Below, in pieces: positions 8,875-17,765 of a stretch of DNA of 64,000 nucleotides (position 1 is its first letter; the number at the start of each line of letters is the position of its first letter). The notes beneath the pieces are model-generated. The model was not told where the DNA came from, searched no databases, and saw only the letters and a list, made by a program, of their open reading frames with translations. Origin of the DNA: Eutrophomonas brisbanensis. GTDB lineage: Bacteria > Pseudomonadota > Gammaproteobacteria > Burkholderiales > Eutrophovitaceae. Position numbers and translations under genes: made by a program. Location: NCBI GenBank assembly GCA_038141705.1, contig JAYQIQ010000004.1, positions 682,001 to 746,000 on the forward strand, given 5' to 3'.

Positions 8875-9732
8875 ATGAAAGACATCAGAGTTTACGACTG
8901 CTTCAGTTATTTTAACGAGGATATGCTCCTCGAGTTACGTCTTGAGACGCTATGGGACCACGTAGATATATTTGTCATTTCTGAGGCGACGTATACACAC
9001 CGAGGGCTCGACAGAAAACTACTATTCGATATAAACAACTTCAAAAAGTACGCCTCGAAGATTAGGTACTGCCCTTTAGACAGAAAACCAGAGGGACCTA
9101 ATGATTTCTGGAAAAACGAGAACTATGTTCGAAATAACGTTATGAGTGGTTTATGGGACTGCAGGGATAGCGACTACATCTTGATATCTGACCTGGACGA
9201 AATACCTAACCCAGATAGCATTCGGCTATATGACCCTAGATACCTTAGGGGAGATTTTGAGCAAGGGTACTTCGCGTACTACCTCAATAACAAGTGGGTA
9301 TCAAATCGGAATAGACGATCTGGGAAAAATAAAGGGGCCCAAGACTGGCTTGGAACCAAAATTACGACATTCGATCACTTTAAGGGATTTTTCAAATCAG
9401 ATGCGTCGAGCGTAAGAATTTACAAGTCTTCTGGGCTACTTCGTTCGCTAAAGAGGGAGTGGTTCAAGCGAGCCTCTGTACAAAGGCTAGAAAATGGTGG
9501 CTGGCACTTCACTTGGGCCCTAACTTTAAATGAGATCAAACTCAAGATGAAAAGTGGAACTCATGTATTCGATGACGATAAATACCTGAGCGACGCCTAC
9601 TTACTTGGGGAAATTCGGAGCGGAAAAGACTTTAGTGATCCAGACAAAATGTTTGTCGCTCAAACGTTGGACGCAAATTTTCCACAATATCTTTTGGAAA
9701 ACCAGGGATCGATTCAAGGAATTTCTACTTGA
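8875..9732 (+). CDS. Glycosyltransferase family 17 protein
   Basis: The 285-residue protein matches Glyco_transf_17, the family of eukaryotic beta-1,4-N-acetylglucosaminyltransferase III that also occurs patchily in bacteria. Visible features are VYDCFSYFNEDMLLELRLETL at the start, VDIFVISEATYTHRG, the acidic motif LISDLDEIPN, and the late GGWHFTWAL. It lies just before waaC on the same strand; the waaC ATG follows its stop by 29 bases. The likely role is decoration of LPS or another surface glycan, but the donor is unknown. Intact; transfer between bacteria is plausible for this family. Confidence 0.8.
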   Translation: MKDIRVYDCFSYFNEDMLLELRLETLWDHVDIFVISEATYTHRGLDRKLLFDINNFKKYASKIRYCPLDRKPEGPNDFWKNENYVRNNVMSGLWDCRDSDYILISDLDEIPNPDSIRLYDPRYLRGDFEQGYFAYYLNNKWVSNRNRRSGKNKGAQDWLGTKITTFDHFKGFFKSDASSVRIYKSSGLLRSLKREWFKRASVQRLENGGWHFTWALTLNEIKLKMKSGTHVFDDDKYLSDAYLLGEIRSGKDFSDPDKMFVAQTLDANFPQYLLENQGSIQGIST

Positions 9733-9761
9733 TATCTCGAGCGCTGGTTAGTCAACATCAC

Positions 9762-10712
9762 ATGCCACTAAACATTCTTATTATTAAAACATCTTCACTA
9801 GGAGATGTCTTGCATGGATTGGCAGTTATATCTGACATCAAACACAACTATCCCGATAGCACGATCGACTGGGTAGTGGAAGAAACGTACCAGAAGATAG
9901 TCGCGCTCAACCCGAATATTAATCGTGTTATACCGGTTGCAATGAGAAGCTGGCGAAAAAAAATCACCGAAAAAAAGAACCTGGGAAGAAATATCAAGAT
10001 CGATAAAACAAATCCGATCGATTCAGTACGATGCCGTCATTGATTTACAAGGGCTGATTAAAAGCGCATTACTTTTAAAAGCTGGCAAGGGATTAAAAAT
10101 TGGCTTCGATCGTAAGTCAGTTCGAGAGCCGATTGCATCTTGTTTTTACGATAAAAAATATTTATTCAGAACGACATGCATATGGTCCAAAGATGTCGAG
10201 CACTCGTTGCAAAAGGACTCAACTACGACCAACCCGCCGCCCCTGTGAACTACGGAATCCGACAGATTGACGTCAGTAGACGTAAGGACTTAGCGGTGAT
10301 TTTGATGGGAACCGCTCAACAGAAAAAACTTTGGCCTGAGAGTAATTGGGAAACGGTAATTCGATTTCTTGAATCGAAAGGATTTGAGTGTAACTTTTCT
10401 TGGGGTAATGACGAGGAGCAGCAGAGGTGTAAACGTATCATCTCTAAAACAAGAGGAAGGTTGGTTCCGCTGCAACCAATCGAACAATTGGCCGGATTAA
10501 TGGCAACTGCTACCATTGTCATTGGGGTTGATACGGGACTTCTCCATCTAGCAGCCACTCAAGAAACGCCGCTGGTAGGAATATACGGCGCCTCTGATCC
10601 TAAAAAGACTGGGCCAATCTCGAAGGGAAGATTCAGAATCACTGGATCGATTGCTGGATTCCCAACTCCACCAGAAGTGGTTAACGCAATTAATGAATTA
10701 ATAAGCCAGTAA
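9762..10712 (+). CDS. waaC: LPS heptosyltransferase I (two frameshifts)
   Basis: WaaC adds the first heptose to Kdo2-lipid A. The N-terminus MPLNILIIKTSSLGDVLHGL is diagnostic and fixes the ATG at 9762. The middle part, in another frame from about 9965 to 10165, reads YDAVIDLQGLIKSAL and GFDRKSVREPIAS. The C-terminal part returns to the first frame with VIGVDTGLLHLAATQETP and GIYGASDPKKTGP. The first break fits one extra A in an eight-A run at 9956-9963; the second fits one missing A near 10171. Corrected length is about 316 residues, normal for the family. It is followed directly by waaA. Confidence 0.88.
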
Positions 10713-11978
10713 TGACGAGTTACTCGATATACAAATTATTGGGGCCCCTACTTATTCCACTAGCCCTCATCAGACTTTTACTGAAGACCTCGAGAGAGTC
10801 AAATTACCTTAAACATATTTCGGAGCGATTCGGTTTTTGCGGAACGATCTCCGACTCTCCCTTGGACGTGTGGATTCACGCCGTTTCAGTCGGCGAAATT
10901 CATGCTGCGCAACCCATTATCGAAGCAATACTCAAGAAAAGTCCACGCAGCTCTCTTTACCCTAACATGTTCGACCCCGGCTGGACGCAGAACAGCGCAA
11001 AGCCTATTCGCTTCGAATGTTCACATTTTATACGTGCCATTTGATATCCAGAGTTTCGTCAATAGGTTTATTAAAAAAATTCAACCGAAAGTTCTTATAG
11101 TCTTAGAAACAGAAATATGGCCGACAATGTTTAATGCTTGTAAGGTAAACAATATTGACATCTGGATTCTCAACGGTCGGATGTCTAAAAAATCGTTTCA
11201 CCGTTATCTAAAATTTCGTATTCTAACAAAACAAACCCTCCAAAAAGTCACCACCGTCTTGGCTCAGACCCAAGAGGACGCCGATCGCTTTATCACTCTT
11301 GGTGCGAAAGAAGTATGTGTCACCGGGAATCTCAAATACGACAGATCTCCACCCCCCATAGCAAGTGACTTTAGATCTGATTTTCGAGCTCAAATAGGAA
11401 ATGAAAAGAAGATTTTTTTAGCGGCTAGCACTAGAGACGGCGAAGAGGAAATATTACTTCGTCACTTATTACCGAGGATCGATAGCTCAAAAGTACTCTT
11501 AGTCATTGTGCCAAGACACCCTCATCGCTTTGGGGTTGTAGAAAAACTGATCTCCCAACTTAAAATTGCCTATGCAAAAAGAAGTCAACTCCAAACTCTA
11601 AATATTGAGAGCAGAGTCATGCTTGGAGATTCTATGGGTGAACTGTATTCATATTACAGAGCAGCGGATGTAGTTTTTGTAGGAGGGAGCCTCCTCGACT
11701 ACGGCGGACAAAACCCGATCGAAGCCTTCGCAGTTGGGAAACGTGTCATTGTAGGTCCATATACTTTCAATTTCTCATCTGTGATCAGCGAAGCTCTGGA
11801 GGCGGGAATAGCCATACAAGCAGAGAATTTAGAAGATTTTGTGAACGTATCCTTGTCTGAAATCAATAAAAGCAAAATTGGAGAAGTAGACGACTCAGCT
11901 ATCGCTTTGGTACGAAAGCATCAAGGCGCTACCGAAACGAGCTTATCGATATTACGAGACAAAGGGGTGCGCTGTTAA
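10712..11978 (+). CDS. waaA: 3-deoxy-D-manno-octulosonic acid transferase (frameshifted)
   Basis: WaaA (KdtA) attaches Kdo residues to lipid A precursor at the inner membrane. An N-terminal membrane helix (LLGPLLIPLALIRLLL) is followed by the family signatures VWIHAVSVGEIHAAQPII, then in another frame LTCSTPAGRRTA, VLIVLETEIWPTMF, TGNLKYD, FVGGSLLDYGGQNPIEAFAVGKRVIVGP. The frame changes at about 10935-10940, where one A too many in AAAA explains it and restores LKKVHAALFTLT. Corrected length is about 421 residues. Its ATG overlaps the waaC stop, so the pair is coupled. Confidence 0.9.
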
Positions 11979-11987
11979 CTGTGACTT

Positions 11988-12551
11988 TTATAACGATTCC
12001 TCGCAGACTACGTAATCAACAGATAAATCGTGATCCTCAGTAGGGAGACTTTCTAGTAACTGGAGCTTAAATGCTGCAGCAACTTTCGGAGTTCCAATAG
12101 GTAGCCTTGGAATAACTCGGTCATAATACCCTCCACCATATCCGAGCCTTTTACCGTCAACCGTGAAAGCTACTCCCGGCACAAGGATAAATTCAATAAG
12201 CTCAAGATTCACTTGCGCACATCGCTCTGGAATTGGCTCCAAAATACCTAACCGGCTAGGAGTTAACTCCTCAGCAAGGTTAGAGCAAACAAAGAACTGG
12301 ATCATCTTTAGATCTTCCGAAACCCTCGGCAAGGCAACAGACTTTCCCCGAGCGAGCGCATCGCCGATAAACATACTTGTTTCGAATTCACTGCCAAAAG
12401 AGGAATAGGCGGCTACCACTTTAGCCTCTTTATAAGATTTCTCGTCTAAAATTTTTTCAGTGATGTTCTCAGATAGACGCTCCCTCTCTAATCTCGGCAT
12501 TTGATCCCTGATTGCGATAATGCGTTGCCTAATTGTTTGCTTTGTCGTCAA
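11988..12551 (-). CDS. fau: 5-formyltetrahydrofolate cyclo-ligase
   Basis: This 187-residue protein (YgfA family) converts 5-formyltetrahydrofolate to 5,10-methenyltetrahydrofolate with ATP. The N-terminus has the basic TIRQRIIAIRDQM segment and the late motif RLGYGGGYYDRVIPRL is the family signature. It is intact and convergent with waaA. In many proteobacteria this gene lies directly downstream of the 6S RNA gene; a structured segment does lie upstream here (see 12598-12750). Confidence 0.9.
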   Translation of the reverse strand: MTTKQTIRQRIIAIRDQMPRLERERLSENITEKILDEKSYKEAKVVAAYSSFGSEFETSMFIGDALARGKSVALPRVSEDLKMIQFFVCSNLAEELTPSRLGILEPIPERCAQVNLELIEFILVPGVAFTVDGKRLGYGGGYYDRVIPRLPIGTPKVAAAFKLQLLESLPTEDHDLSVDYVVCEESL

Positions 12552-12597
12552 AACTTATTAAAAAGAAAAAAGTTTGTATGTATCTTTAAAAAAGACC

Positions 12598-12750
12598 TTA
12601 AATTGCAAGAAAAAATTTAATTCACTCAGGTAACGTTTAGAATCAGCCCACGTATTTATCATACAATGAGATAAATAAAGCCGCGACTCGGAGCTTGTAA
12701 CTTCTCCCGACAAGATACGCTCCAGGCCCCATAAAGTAGTGGCAATTAAT
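12598..12750. ncRNA. Candidate structured RNA between fau and thiC
   Basis: The segment can fold as a three-part structure on either strand. The outer ends pair (AATTGC at 12601-12606 with GCAATT at 12742-12747). One inner hairpin pairs GGAGC and CTTGT near 12691-12699 with ACAAG and GCTCC near 12710-12723. Another pairs TATTTATC at 12653-12660 with GATAAATA at about 12670-12677. On the minus strand it lies upstream of fau, the usual 6S RNA position. On the plus strand it would be the thiC leader, but the TPP riboswitch core CTGAGA is absent. The identity is open. Confidence 0.3.
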
Positions 12751-12772
12751 AAATTCGAAGAGGACTATCTCA

Positions 12773-14646
12773 ATGAACGCAAAACCACAGTTCTTAAGCG
12801 ACAAGGCTTCTCTAGACGATGATGCTCTAGCATCTTTTCCAAACTCTAGAAAGATTTATGTTGACGGTAAGTTATTTGATATACGCGTTCCGATGCGAGA
12901 AATTACTCAATCTCCTACTCAATCCGAACTCGGCAAAACCGAAAATCCGAAAATATATGTATACGACACATCCGGCCCCTATACAGATCCATCCGCCAAA
13001 GTGGATATCCGAAAAGGCTTGCCGGAGCTCAGAAAAACGTGGATTGAAGCAAGAAATGACACAGAGCTTCTCAATGGGCCAACATCCATTTACGGGAAAA
13101 AGAGAGCTTCTGACCCAGAACTCGCTTCGATGCGATTTGATCTTGCACGCAACCCTCTCAGAGCGAAAACCGGAAAGAACGTTAGCCAGATGCATTACGC
13201 TAAAAATGGCATCGTTACCCCAGAGATGGAGTTCATCGCGATTAGAGAAAACCTGAAGCGAGAAGACTTCTTAAAAAATTTAAACAAAGAGCAGAAGGAC
13301 GTGCTCGGGGCTCAACATGCAGGGCATTCTTTTGGCGCCAGCATTCAGGCCAACATAACGCCAGATTTCGTTCGCAATGAAGTCGCTATGGGTCGGGCGA
13401 TTATCCCTGCCAATATCAATCATCCAGAAACTGAGCCAATGATTATTGGTCGCAATTTCCTAGTAAAAATAAACGCAAACATCGGCAATTCCGCTTTGTC
13501 CTCTGGCATCCAAGAAGAAGTCGAAAAGATGACCTGGGCTACCCGCTGGGGAGCAGATACGGTGATGGATTTGTCTACAGGTAAAAATATCCACGAAACA
13601 CGCGAATGGATCGTACGAAATTCCCCTGTGCCAATTGGGACAGTTCCGATCTATCAAGCTCTCGAAAAAGTGGATGGAAAAGCGGAGGAATTGACCTGGG
13701 AAATCTTTAAAGACACTCTCATTGAACAGGCGGAGCAAGGAGTCGACTATTTTACGATTCACGCTGGCATTAGACTTAGCTTTATCCCGATGACCGCAAA
13801 CCGACTCACTGGAATAGTTTCCCGCGGAGGATCAATCATGGCCAAGTGGTGCCTCGCGCATCACAAGGAAAGCTTCCTGTACGAAAACTTTGAAGAAATT
13901 TGTGAACTCATGAAGGCTTACGATGTTTCGTTTAGCTTAGGGGATGGCCTCCGCCCGGGATCAATTTATGACGCAAATGACGAAGCACAGTTTTCTGAGC
14001 TCAAAACCCTTGGCGATCTAACCAAAATTGCCTGGAAACATGATTGTCAAACCATGATCGAGGGACCGGGACACGTACCGATGCACATGATTAAAGAGAA
14101 CATGGACCTTCAATTAGAACATTGTGGTGAGGCCCCTTCTACACACTTGGACCCCTCACCACAGACATCGCGCCGGGCCATGACCACATTACTTCGGCGA
14201 TTGGAGCGGCAATGATCGGTTGGTATGGCACCGCAATGCTTTGTTATGTAACACCTAAAGAGCATCTAGGACTCCCTGATAAACAAGACGTCAAGGATGG
14301 AATCATGACTTACAAGCTTGCCGCCCACGCCGCAGATCTTGCTAAAGGTCACCCAGGAGCCCAAATTCGCGATAACGCGCTGTCGAAGGCAAGATTCGAA
14401 TTCCGATGGGAAGATCAATTTAACTTAGGCCTGGACCCCGAAAAAGCAAAAGAATTTCATGACCAAACCTTGCCTCAGGAAGGCGCAAAGCTAGCCCATT
14501 TTTGTTCAATGTGTGGTCCGCACTTTTGCTCAATGAAAATCACTCAGGACGTAAGAAAATTCTCTGCTGATGAGATACAGAAAGGAATGTCAGAAAAATC
14601 TGAGGAGTTCAAAGCTCAGGGCGCAAATTTGTATCAAAAAACCTGA
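12773..14646 (+). CDS. thiC: Phosphomethylpyrimidine synthase ThiC (frameshifted)
   Basis: ThiC makes the thiamine pyrimidine HMP-P from aminoimidazole ribotide by radical-SAM chemistry. The first part has MHYAKNGIVTPEMEFIAIRE and GADTVMDLSTGKNI; the second part has AMIGWYGTAMLCYVTPKEHLGLP and the C-terminal cluster motif CSMCGPHFC. The frame breaks near 14139, where one missing T in CCTTCTAC accounts for the shift; adding it gives EAPFYTLGPLTTDIAPG, which is conserved. Corrected length is about 625 residues. A good Shine-Dalgarno (AGAGGA) precedes the ATG. No TPP riboswitch motif is visible upstream. Confidence 0.93.
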
Positions 14647-14681
14647 CCAAGTTTTAATTGAAGTATTTCAGCTAACTATTA

Positions 14682-15500
14682 ATGGAAGCATTGATTAACG
14701 CATGCATTCTTGGAATTGTTGAAGGACTAACCGAGTTCCTTCCAATCTCAAGCACTGGTCATCTGATTGTCACAGCCAGTTTGATGTCTATGTCTGGGGA
14801 GGATATCAAGGCTTTTATCGTGGTAATTCAACTTGGAGCGATCCTCGCTGTTTGCTGGGATAAGCGAAGTAGGCTGCTCGATACGCTGGTGAACGTAAAA
14901 AAAGACCTTAGGTCGAGGAATTTTTTAATCAATGTTGCAATGGCATTTTTACCCACCGCCATAATTGCATTACTCCTGCATGACACAGTTAAGTCATTCT
15001 TTTTCTCCCCAATAACGGTTGCACTCATGCTAGTGATCGGTGGTATTGCTATTTTGCTTCTCGAGAATCGGCAGGGAACCCCCTCGGTAAATACTCTGGA
15101 CGAAGTTCATTGGAGTCAAGCCATTAAAATCGGACTTATACAAGCTTTGGCTATATTTCCAGGCGTGTCCCGATCCGGAGCGCCAATTCTGGGGGGGATG
15201 TATGTCGGTTTATCGAGAACCGCGGCAACCGAATTTTCATTCTTTCTAGCGATACCCGTGATGATCGCTGCCACGGGTTACGACCTTATAAAAAATACAA
15301 TTCTATTTCGCCCAGAAATCGCCGCTACCGTTCTAGTCGGATTCATAACCTCTTTTGTATTTGGGCTAGCCACTGTAAGAGCCCTAACCTATTACGTATC
15401 GAGAAATAGCTTTAAACCTTTTGGCTATTATCGGATTCTCGCGGGATTAACAATCCTTTTTAGTTGGGAAGCCGGTATCTTAGATTGGACTAACCTTTAG
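14682..15500 (+). CDS. uppP: Undecaprenyl-diphosphatase
   Basis: UppP (BacA) dephosphorylates undecaprenyl diphosphate and so recycles the carrier lipid for peptidoglycan and LPS. The 272-residue membrane protein has both catalytic motifs, EGLTEFLPISSTGHL near residue 15 and PGVSRSGAPILGG near residue 160, and about seven to eight hydrophobic segments. It is intact, starts 35 bases after thiC and is convergent with the rhodanese gene. Confidence 0.95.
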   Translation: MEALINACILGIVEGLTEFLPISSTGHLIVTASLMSMSGEDIKAFIVVIQLGAILAVCWDKRSRLLDTLVNVKKDLRSRNFLINVAMAFLPTAIIALLLHDTVKSFFFSPITVALMLVIGGIAILLLENRQGTPSVNTLDEVHWSQAIKIGLIQALAIFPGVSRSGAPILGGMYVGLSRTAATEFSFFLAIPVMIAATGYDLIKNTILFRPEIAATVLVGFITSFVFGLATVRALTYYVSRNSFKPFGYYRILAGLTILFSWEAGILDWTNL

Positions 15501-15527
15501 CATCGACAAATCCCAAAACAAATAAAG

Positions 15528-15977
15528 TTAGCCCTGAATCCAGGGAAGGCCGTGAAACCGCCAACCACCTAACTTCCCTCTTTGACCGTTTTCGTCCTTG
15601 TCCCCTTCAAATCCCTCTAAGATATTTATCGCCTTTTTGTACCCATTTGAACTAGCGAGCAATGCTGCCGCATGTGACCTTGCCCCACTCCTACACAGAA
15701 AGAATACCGTTTTATTGTCTTCTACTTGACTAACTAGTTGGTTTAAGAATTCTGTATTTACTGATCCACCGGGAAAAAACTGCCACTCTATTTGAATTGA
15801 TCCTGGAACAACCCCAACGAAGTTCCACTCTGCTTTTGTCCTGACGTCCACTAGAACGCTATCTTCAGATCCCCTTAAAACATCAAAAGCTTCTTGAGGA
15901 CTAGCCGCACCAAAATAAGGCAAATTAAGAGTAGAACCTAAATTTTTAATAGCATCTAAAATTTTTTCTATTTCCAT
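15528..15977 (-). CDS. Rhodanese-like domain protein
   Basis: A single rhodanese domain of about 149 residues starting MEIEKILDAIKNL at the ATG 15975-15977. The active-site loop is FLCRSGARSHAAA with the catalytic cysteine, and VLVDVRTKAEW is the conserved CH2A-type start. It likely carries a persulfide sulfur; the partner is unknown. I chose this start because the 46 in-frame codons upstream lie in the AT-rich glnA control region and look non-coding. It is divergent from glnA and could share its control region. Confidence 0.85.
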   Translation of the reverse strand: MEIEKILDAIKNLGSTLNLPYFGAASPQEAFDVLRGSEDSVLVDVRTKAEWNFVGVVPGSIQIEWQFFPGGSVNTEFLNQLVSQVEDNKTVFFLCRSGARSHAAALLASSNGYKKAINILEGFEGDKDENGQRGKLGGWRFHGLPWIQG

Positions 15978-16020
15978 TTTAAAAAATCCTGTATCATTAT
16001 TTTTTTTTTTTTTAATATTA

Positions 16021-16037
16021 TGCACTTTTTTAGTGCA
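16021..16037. promoter_or_regulatory. NtrC binding site 1 (high affinity) upstream of glnA
   Basis: The sequence TGCACTTTTTTAGTGCA is a perfect 5-7-5 inverted repeat and matches the enteric NtrC consensus TGCAC-N7-GTGCA. It is centred about 127 bases before the predicted glnA transcription start. Together with the second site and the sigma-54 promoter it forms a standard NtrC enhancer. The match is read directly from sequence; occupancy is inference. Confidence 0.85.
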
Positions 16038-16050
16038 TTTATTTATTAAA

Positions 16051-16067
16051 AGATCAATATTGGTGCA
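16051..16067. promoter_or_regulatory. NtrC binding site 2 (one strong half)
   Basis: The sequence AGATCAATATTGGTGCA has one good NtrC half-site (TGGTGCA) and a weak other half. Its centre is 30 bases, three helical turns, from site 1, the same-face spacing used by paired NtrC enhancer sites at enteric glnA. Weaker sites next to a strong one are normal, since NtrC binds cooperatively. Confidence 0.65.
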
Positions 16068-16129
16068 TAAAACAAATATTAGGTTAAAAAACACCTTAAT
16101 AGTACAGGACGACAAGCTAGTTAGTAAGA

Positions 16130-16145
16130 TGGCATGGATTGTGCT
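16130..16145 (+). promoter_or_regulatory. Sigma-54 promoter of glnA
   Basis: TGGCATGGATTGTGCT has the invariant GG (-24) and GC (-12) at the correct 10-base spacing and matches TGGCAC-N5-TTGCT closely. The predicted start is near 16156, about 50 bases before the glnA ATG. With the two NtrC sites upstream it predicts nitrogen-limited induction by NtrBC, whose genes follow glnA. Confidence 0.88.
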
Positions 16146-16205
16146 AATTAAATTTAAGAGAACTTATTAAATACAAAGTTTTGAAATTCTTCTAGGAGAA
16201 AAAAA

Positions 16206-17555
16206 ATGGCAGTTGCAGCTGATGTTTTGAAAATGATAAAGGACAACGACGTTAAGTTTGTTGATTTACGGTTTACAGATACCAAGGGTAAAGAGCAACA
16301 CGTATCGGTACCAGCCAGCGCATTCGACGGAAGTCAGTTTACGGATGGCCACGCGTTCGATGGATCGTCTATAGCAGGTTGGAAAGGAATCCAAGCGTCC
16401 GACATGTTGTTGATGCCTGATCCTGACAGCGCAAGAATCGACCCCTTCACAGATGAACCAGTTCTGAATATCAGCTGCGACGTGATTGAGCCATCAGATG
16501 GAGCGGGCTACGACCGTGATCCGCGATCAATTGCAAAAAGAGCAGAGGCCTATCTCAAATCATCTGGTATTGGTGATACCGCTTACTTCGGGCCTGAGCC
16601 AGAGTTTTTCGTCTTTGACAGCGTCACGTGGGACGTCGGTATGGGTGGAAATTTTTTCAAGATTAACTCGGAAGAGGCATCATGGAGTAAAGGCCTTGAC
16701 CTGGAAGGCGGAAACCTTGGGCATAGACCTGCAGTGAAGGGTGGTTATTTTCCAGTTGCCCCAGTTGATTCGCTACAAGATCTTAGAAATGCTATCTGCT
16801 TAGCTTTAGAATCCCAGGGAGTAGAAGTGGAGGTACATCACCACGAAGTGGCAGGGGCAGGGCAGTGTGAAATTGGAACAAAGTTCAGCACGCTCGTGAA
16901 ACGCGCAGATTGGATGCAGATTCTTAAATACACAGTTTGGAATGTTGCCTACTCTTACGGAAAAACGGCGACGTTCATGCCAAAACCTGTAGTCGGTGAC
17001 AATGGATCTGGGATGCACGTACACCAGTCGATTTGGAAGGACGGAAAGAATTTGTTTGCCGGTAATGGTTACGCTGGTCTATCTGAAACGGCGCTCTACT
17101 ATATCGGCGGTGTAATCAAACATGCACAGGCTCTAAACGCAATAACCAATCCGAGTACGAACTCATACAAGAGACTTGTACCCGGGTTCGAGGCTCCAGT
17201 AAATCTCGCTTATTCCGCGAGAAACAGATCTGCCTCTATCAGGATTCCTCACGTCGCCAGCGACAAAGCGAGAAGGATTGAGACGAGATTCCCTGACCCT
17301 ATGGCCAACCCCTACCTCGCATTTACTGCGCTAATGATGGCCGGAATTGACGGAATCGAAAACAAAATCCATCCAGGAGATCCTGTTGACCAAAATCTTT
17401 ATGACATGGATCCAGTAGAGCTCTCAAAAATCCCACAAGTGTGCTCATCACTCGACCAGGCTCTCAACGCTCTTAGTAACGATCGGTCGTTCCTTACCAA
17501 AGGTGGAGTAATGACTGACGACATGATAGATGCGTACATTGAACTCAAGATGTAA
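16206..17555 (+). CDS. glnA: Glutamine synthetase type I, ended by an in-frame TAA 20 codons early
   Basis: The 449-residue reading frame carries all GS-I landmarks: DGSSIAGWKGI, YFGPEPEFFVFD, the metal and ammonia-site region VEVEVHHHEVAGAGQCEI, GSGMHVHQSIWKDG, and the adenylylation loop NLYDMDP with Tyr399. It stops at TAA 17553-17555 after YIELKM. The next 20 codons in the same frame, to TAA 17616-17618, read ESSRFNKTTHPFVIDMYYSL, which is the conserved GS C-terminus. With a sense codon at the first TAA (GAA differs by one base) the protein would be 470 residues, the normal size. The start is well marked by AGGAG. The gene is under a sigma-54/NtrC promoter. Confidence 0.95.
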   Translation: MAVAADVLKMIKDNDVKFVDLRFTDTKGKEQHVSVPASAFDGSQFTDGHAFDGSSIAGWKGIQASDMLLMPDPDSARIDPFTDEPVLNISCDVIEPSDGAGYDRDPRSIAKRAEAYLKSSGIGDTAYFGPEPEFFVFDSVTWDVGMGGNFFKINSEEASWSKGLDLEGGNLGHRPAVKGGYFPVAPVDSLQDLRNAICLALESQGVEVEVHHHEVAGAGQCEIGTKFSTLVKRADWMQILKYTVWNVAYSYGKTATFMPKPVVGDNGSGMHVHQSIWKDGKNLFAGNGYAGLSETALYYIGGVIKHAQALNAITNPSTNSYKRLVPGFEAPVNLAYSARNRSASIRIPHVASDKARRIETRFPDPMANPYLAFTALMMAGIDGIENKIHPGDPVDQNLYDMDPVELSKIPQVCSSLDQALNALSNDRSFLTKGGVMTDDMIDAYIELKM

Positions 17556-17628
17556 GAGTCATCACGGTTCAATAAGACCACTCATCCATTTGTAATCGAC
17601 ATGTATTACAGCCTGTAACTTAACAGTT

Positions 17629-17661
17629 CCAATTGAGGGGGAAATTTTTCCCCTCAATTGG
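17629..17661 (+). terminator. Strong hairpin after glnA
   Basis: Arms 17629-17640 (CCAATTGAGGGG) and 17650-17661 are perfectly complementary over 12 bases with a nine-base loop. It starts 10 bases after the second glnA stop. No clear T run follows, so it may be a weak terminator or an RNA-stabilising end that separates highly expressed glnA from the lower-level ntrBC. Confidence 0.6.
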
Positions 17662-17765
17662 CTTTACATAGATAGCTTTCTTCAAAAAATAATATTTTTA
17701 AAGAAAAACAAGTTCCGCCTTAATCAAAGATCGTTAACTAAATTGGCCCTAGCTACTAAGACAGT

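Noticed and set aside
12552..12772. TPP riboswitch before thiC
   Set aside because: The conserved CTGAGA and the second conserved arm are not present, so only an unspecified structured segment is reported.
15528..16115. Longer rhodanese starting at 16115
   Set aside because: The extra 46 codons cover the AT-rich glnA control region, including both NtrC sites and the T run; homology begins at MEIEKILD.
17553..17555. Recoding of the glnA TAA as a special amino acid
   Set aside because: TAA is not a selenocysteine or pyrrolysine codon, and no recoding element is visible; substitution, error or simple readthrough are more likely.
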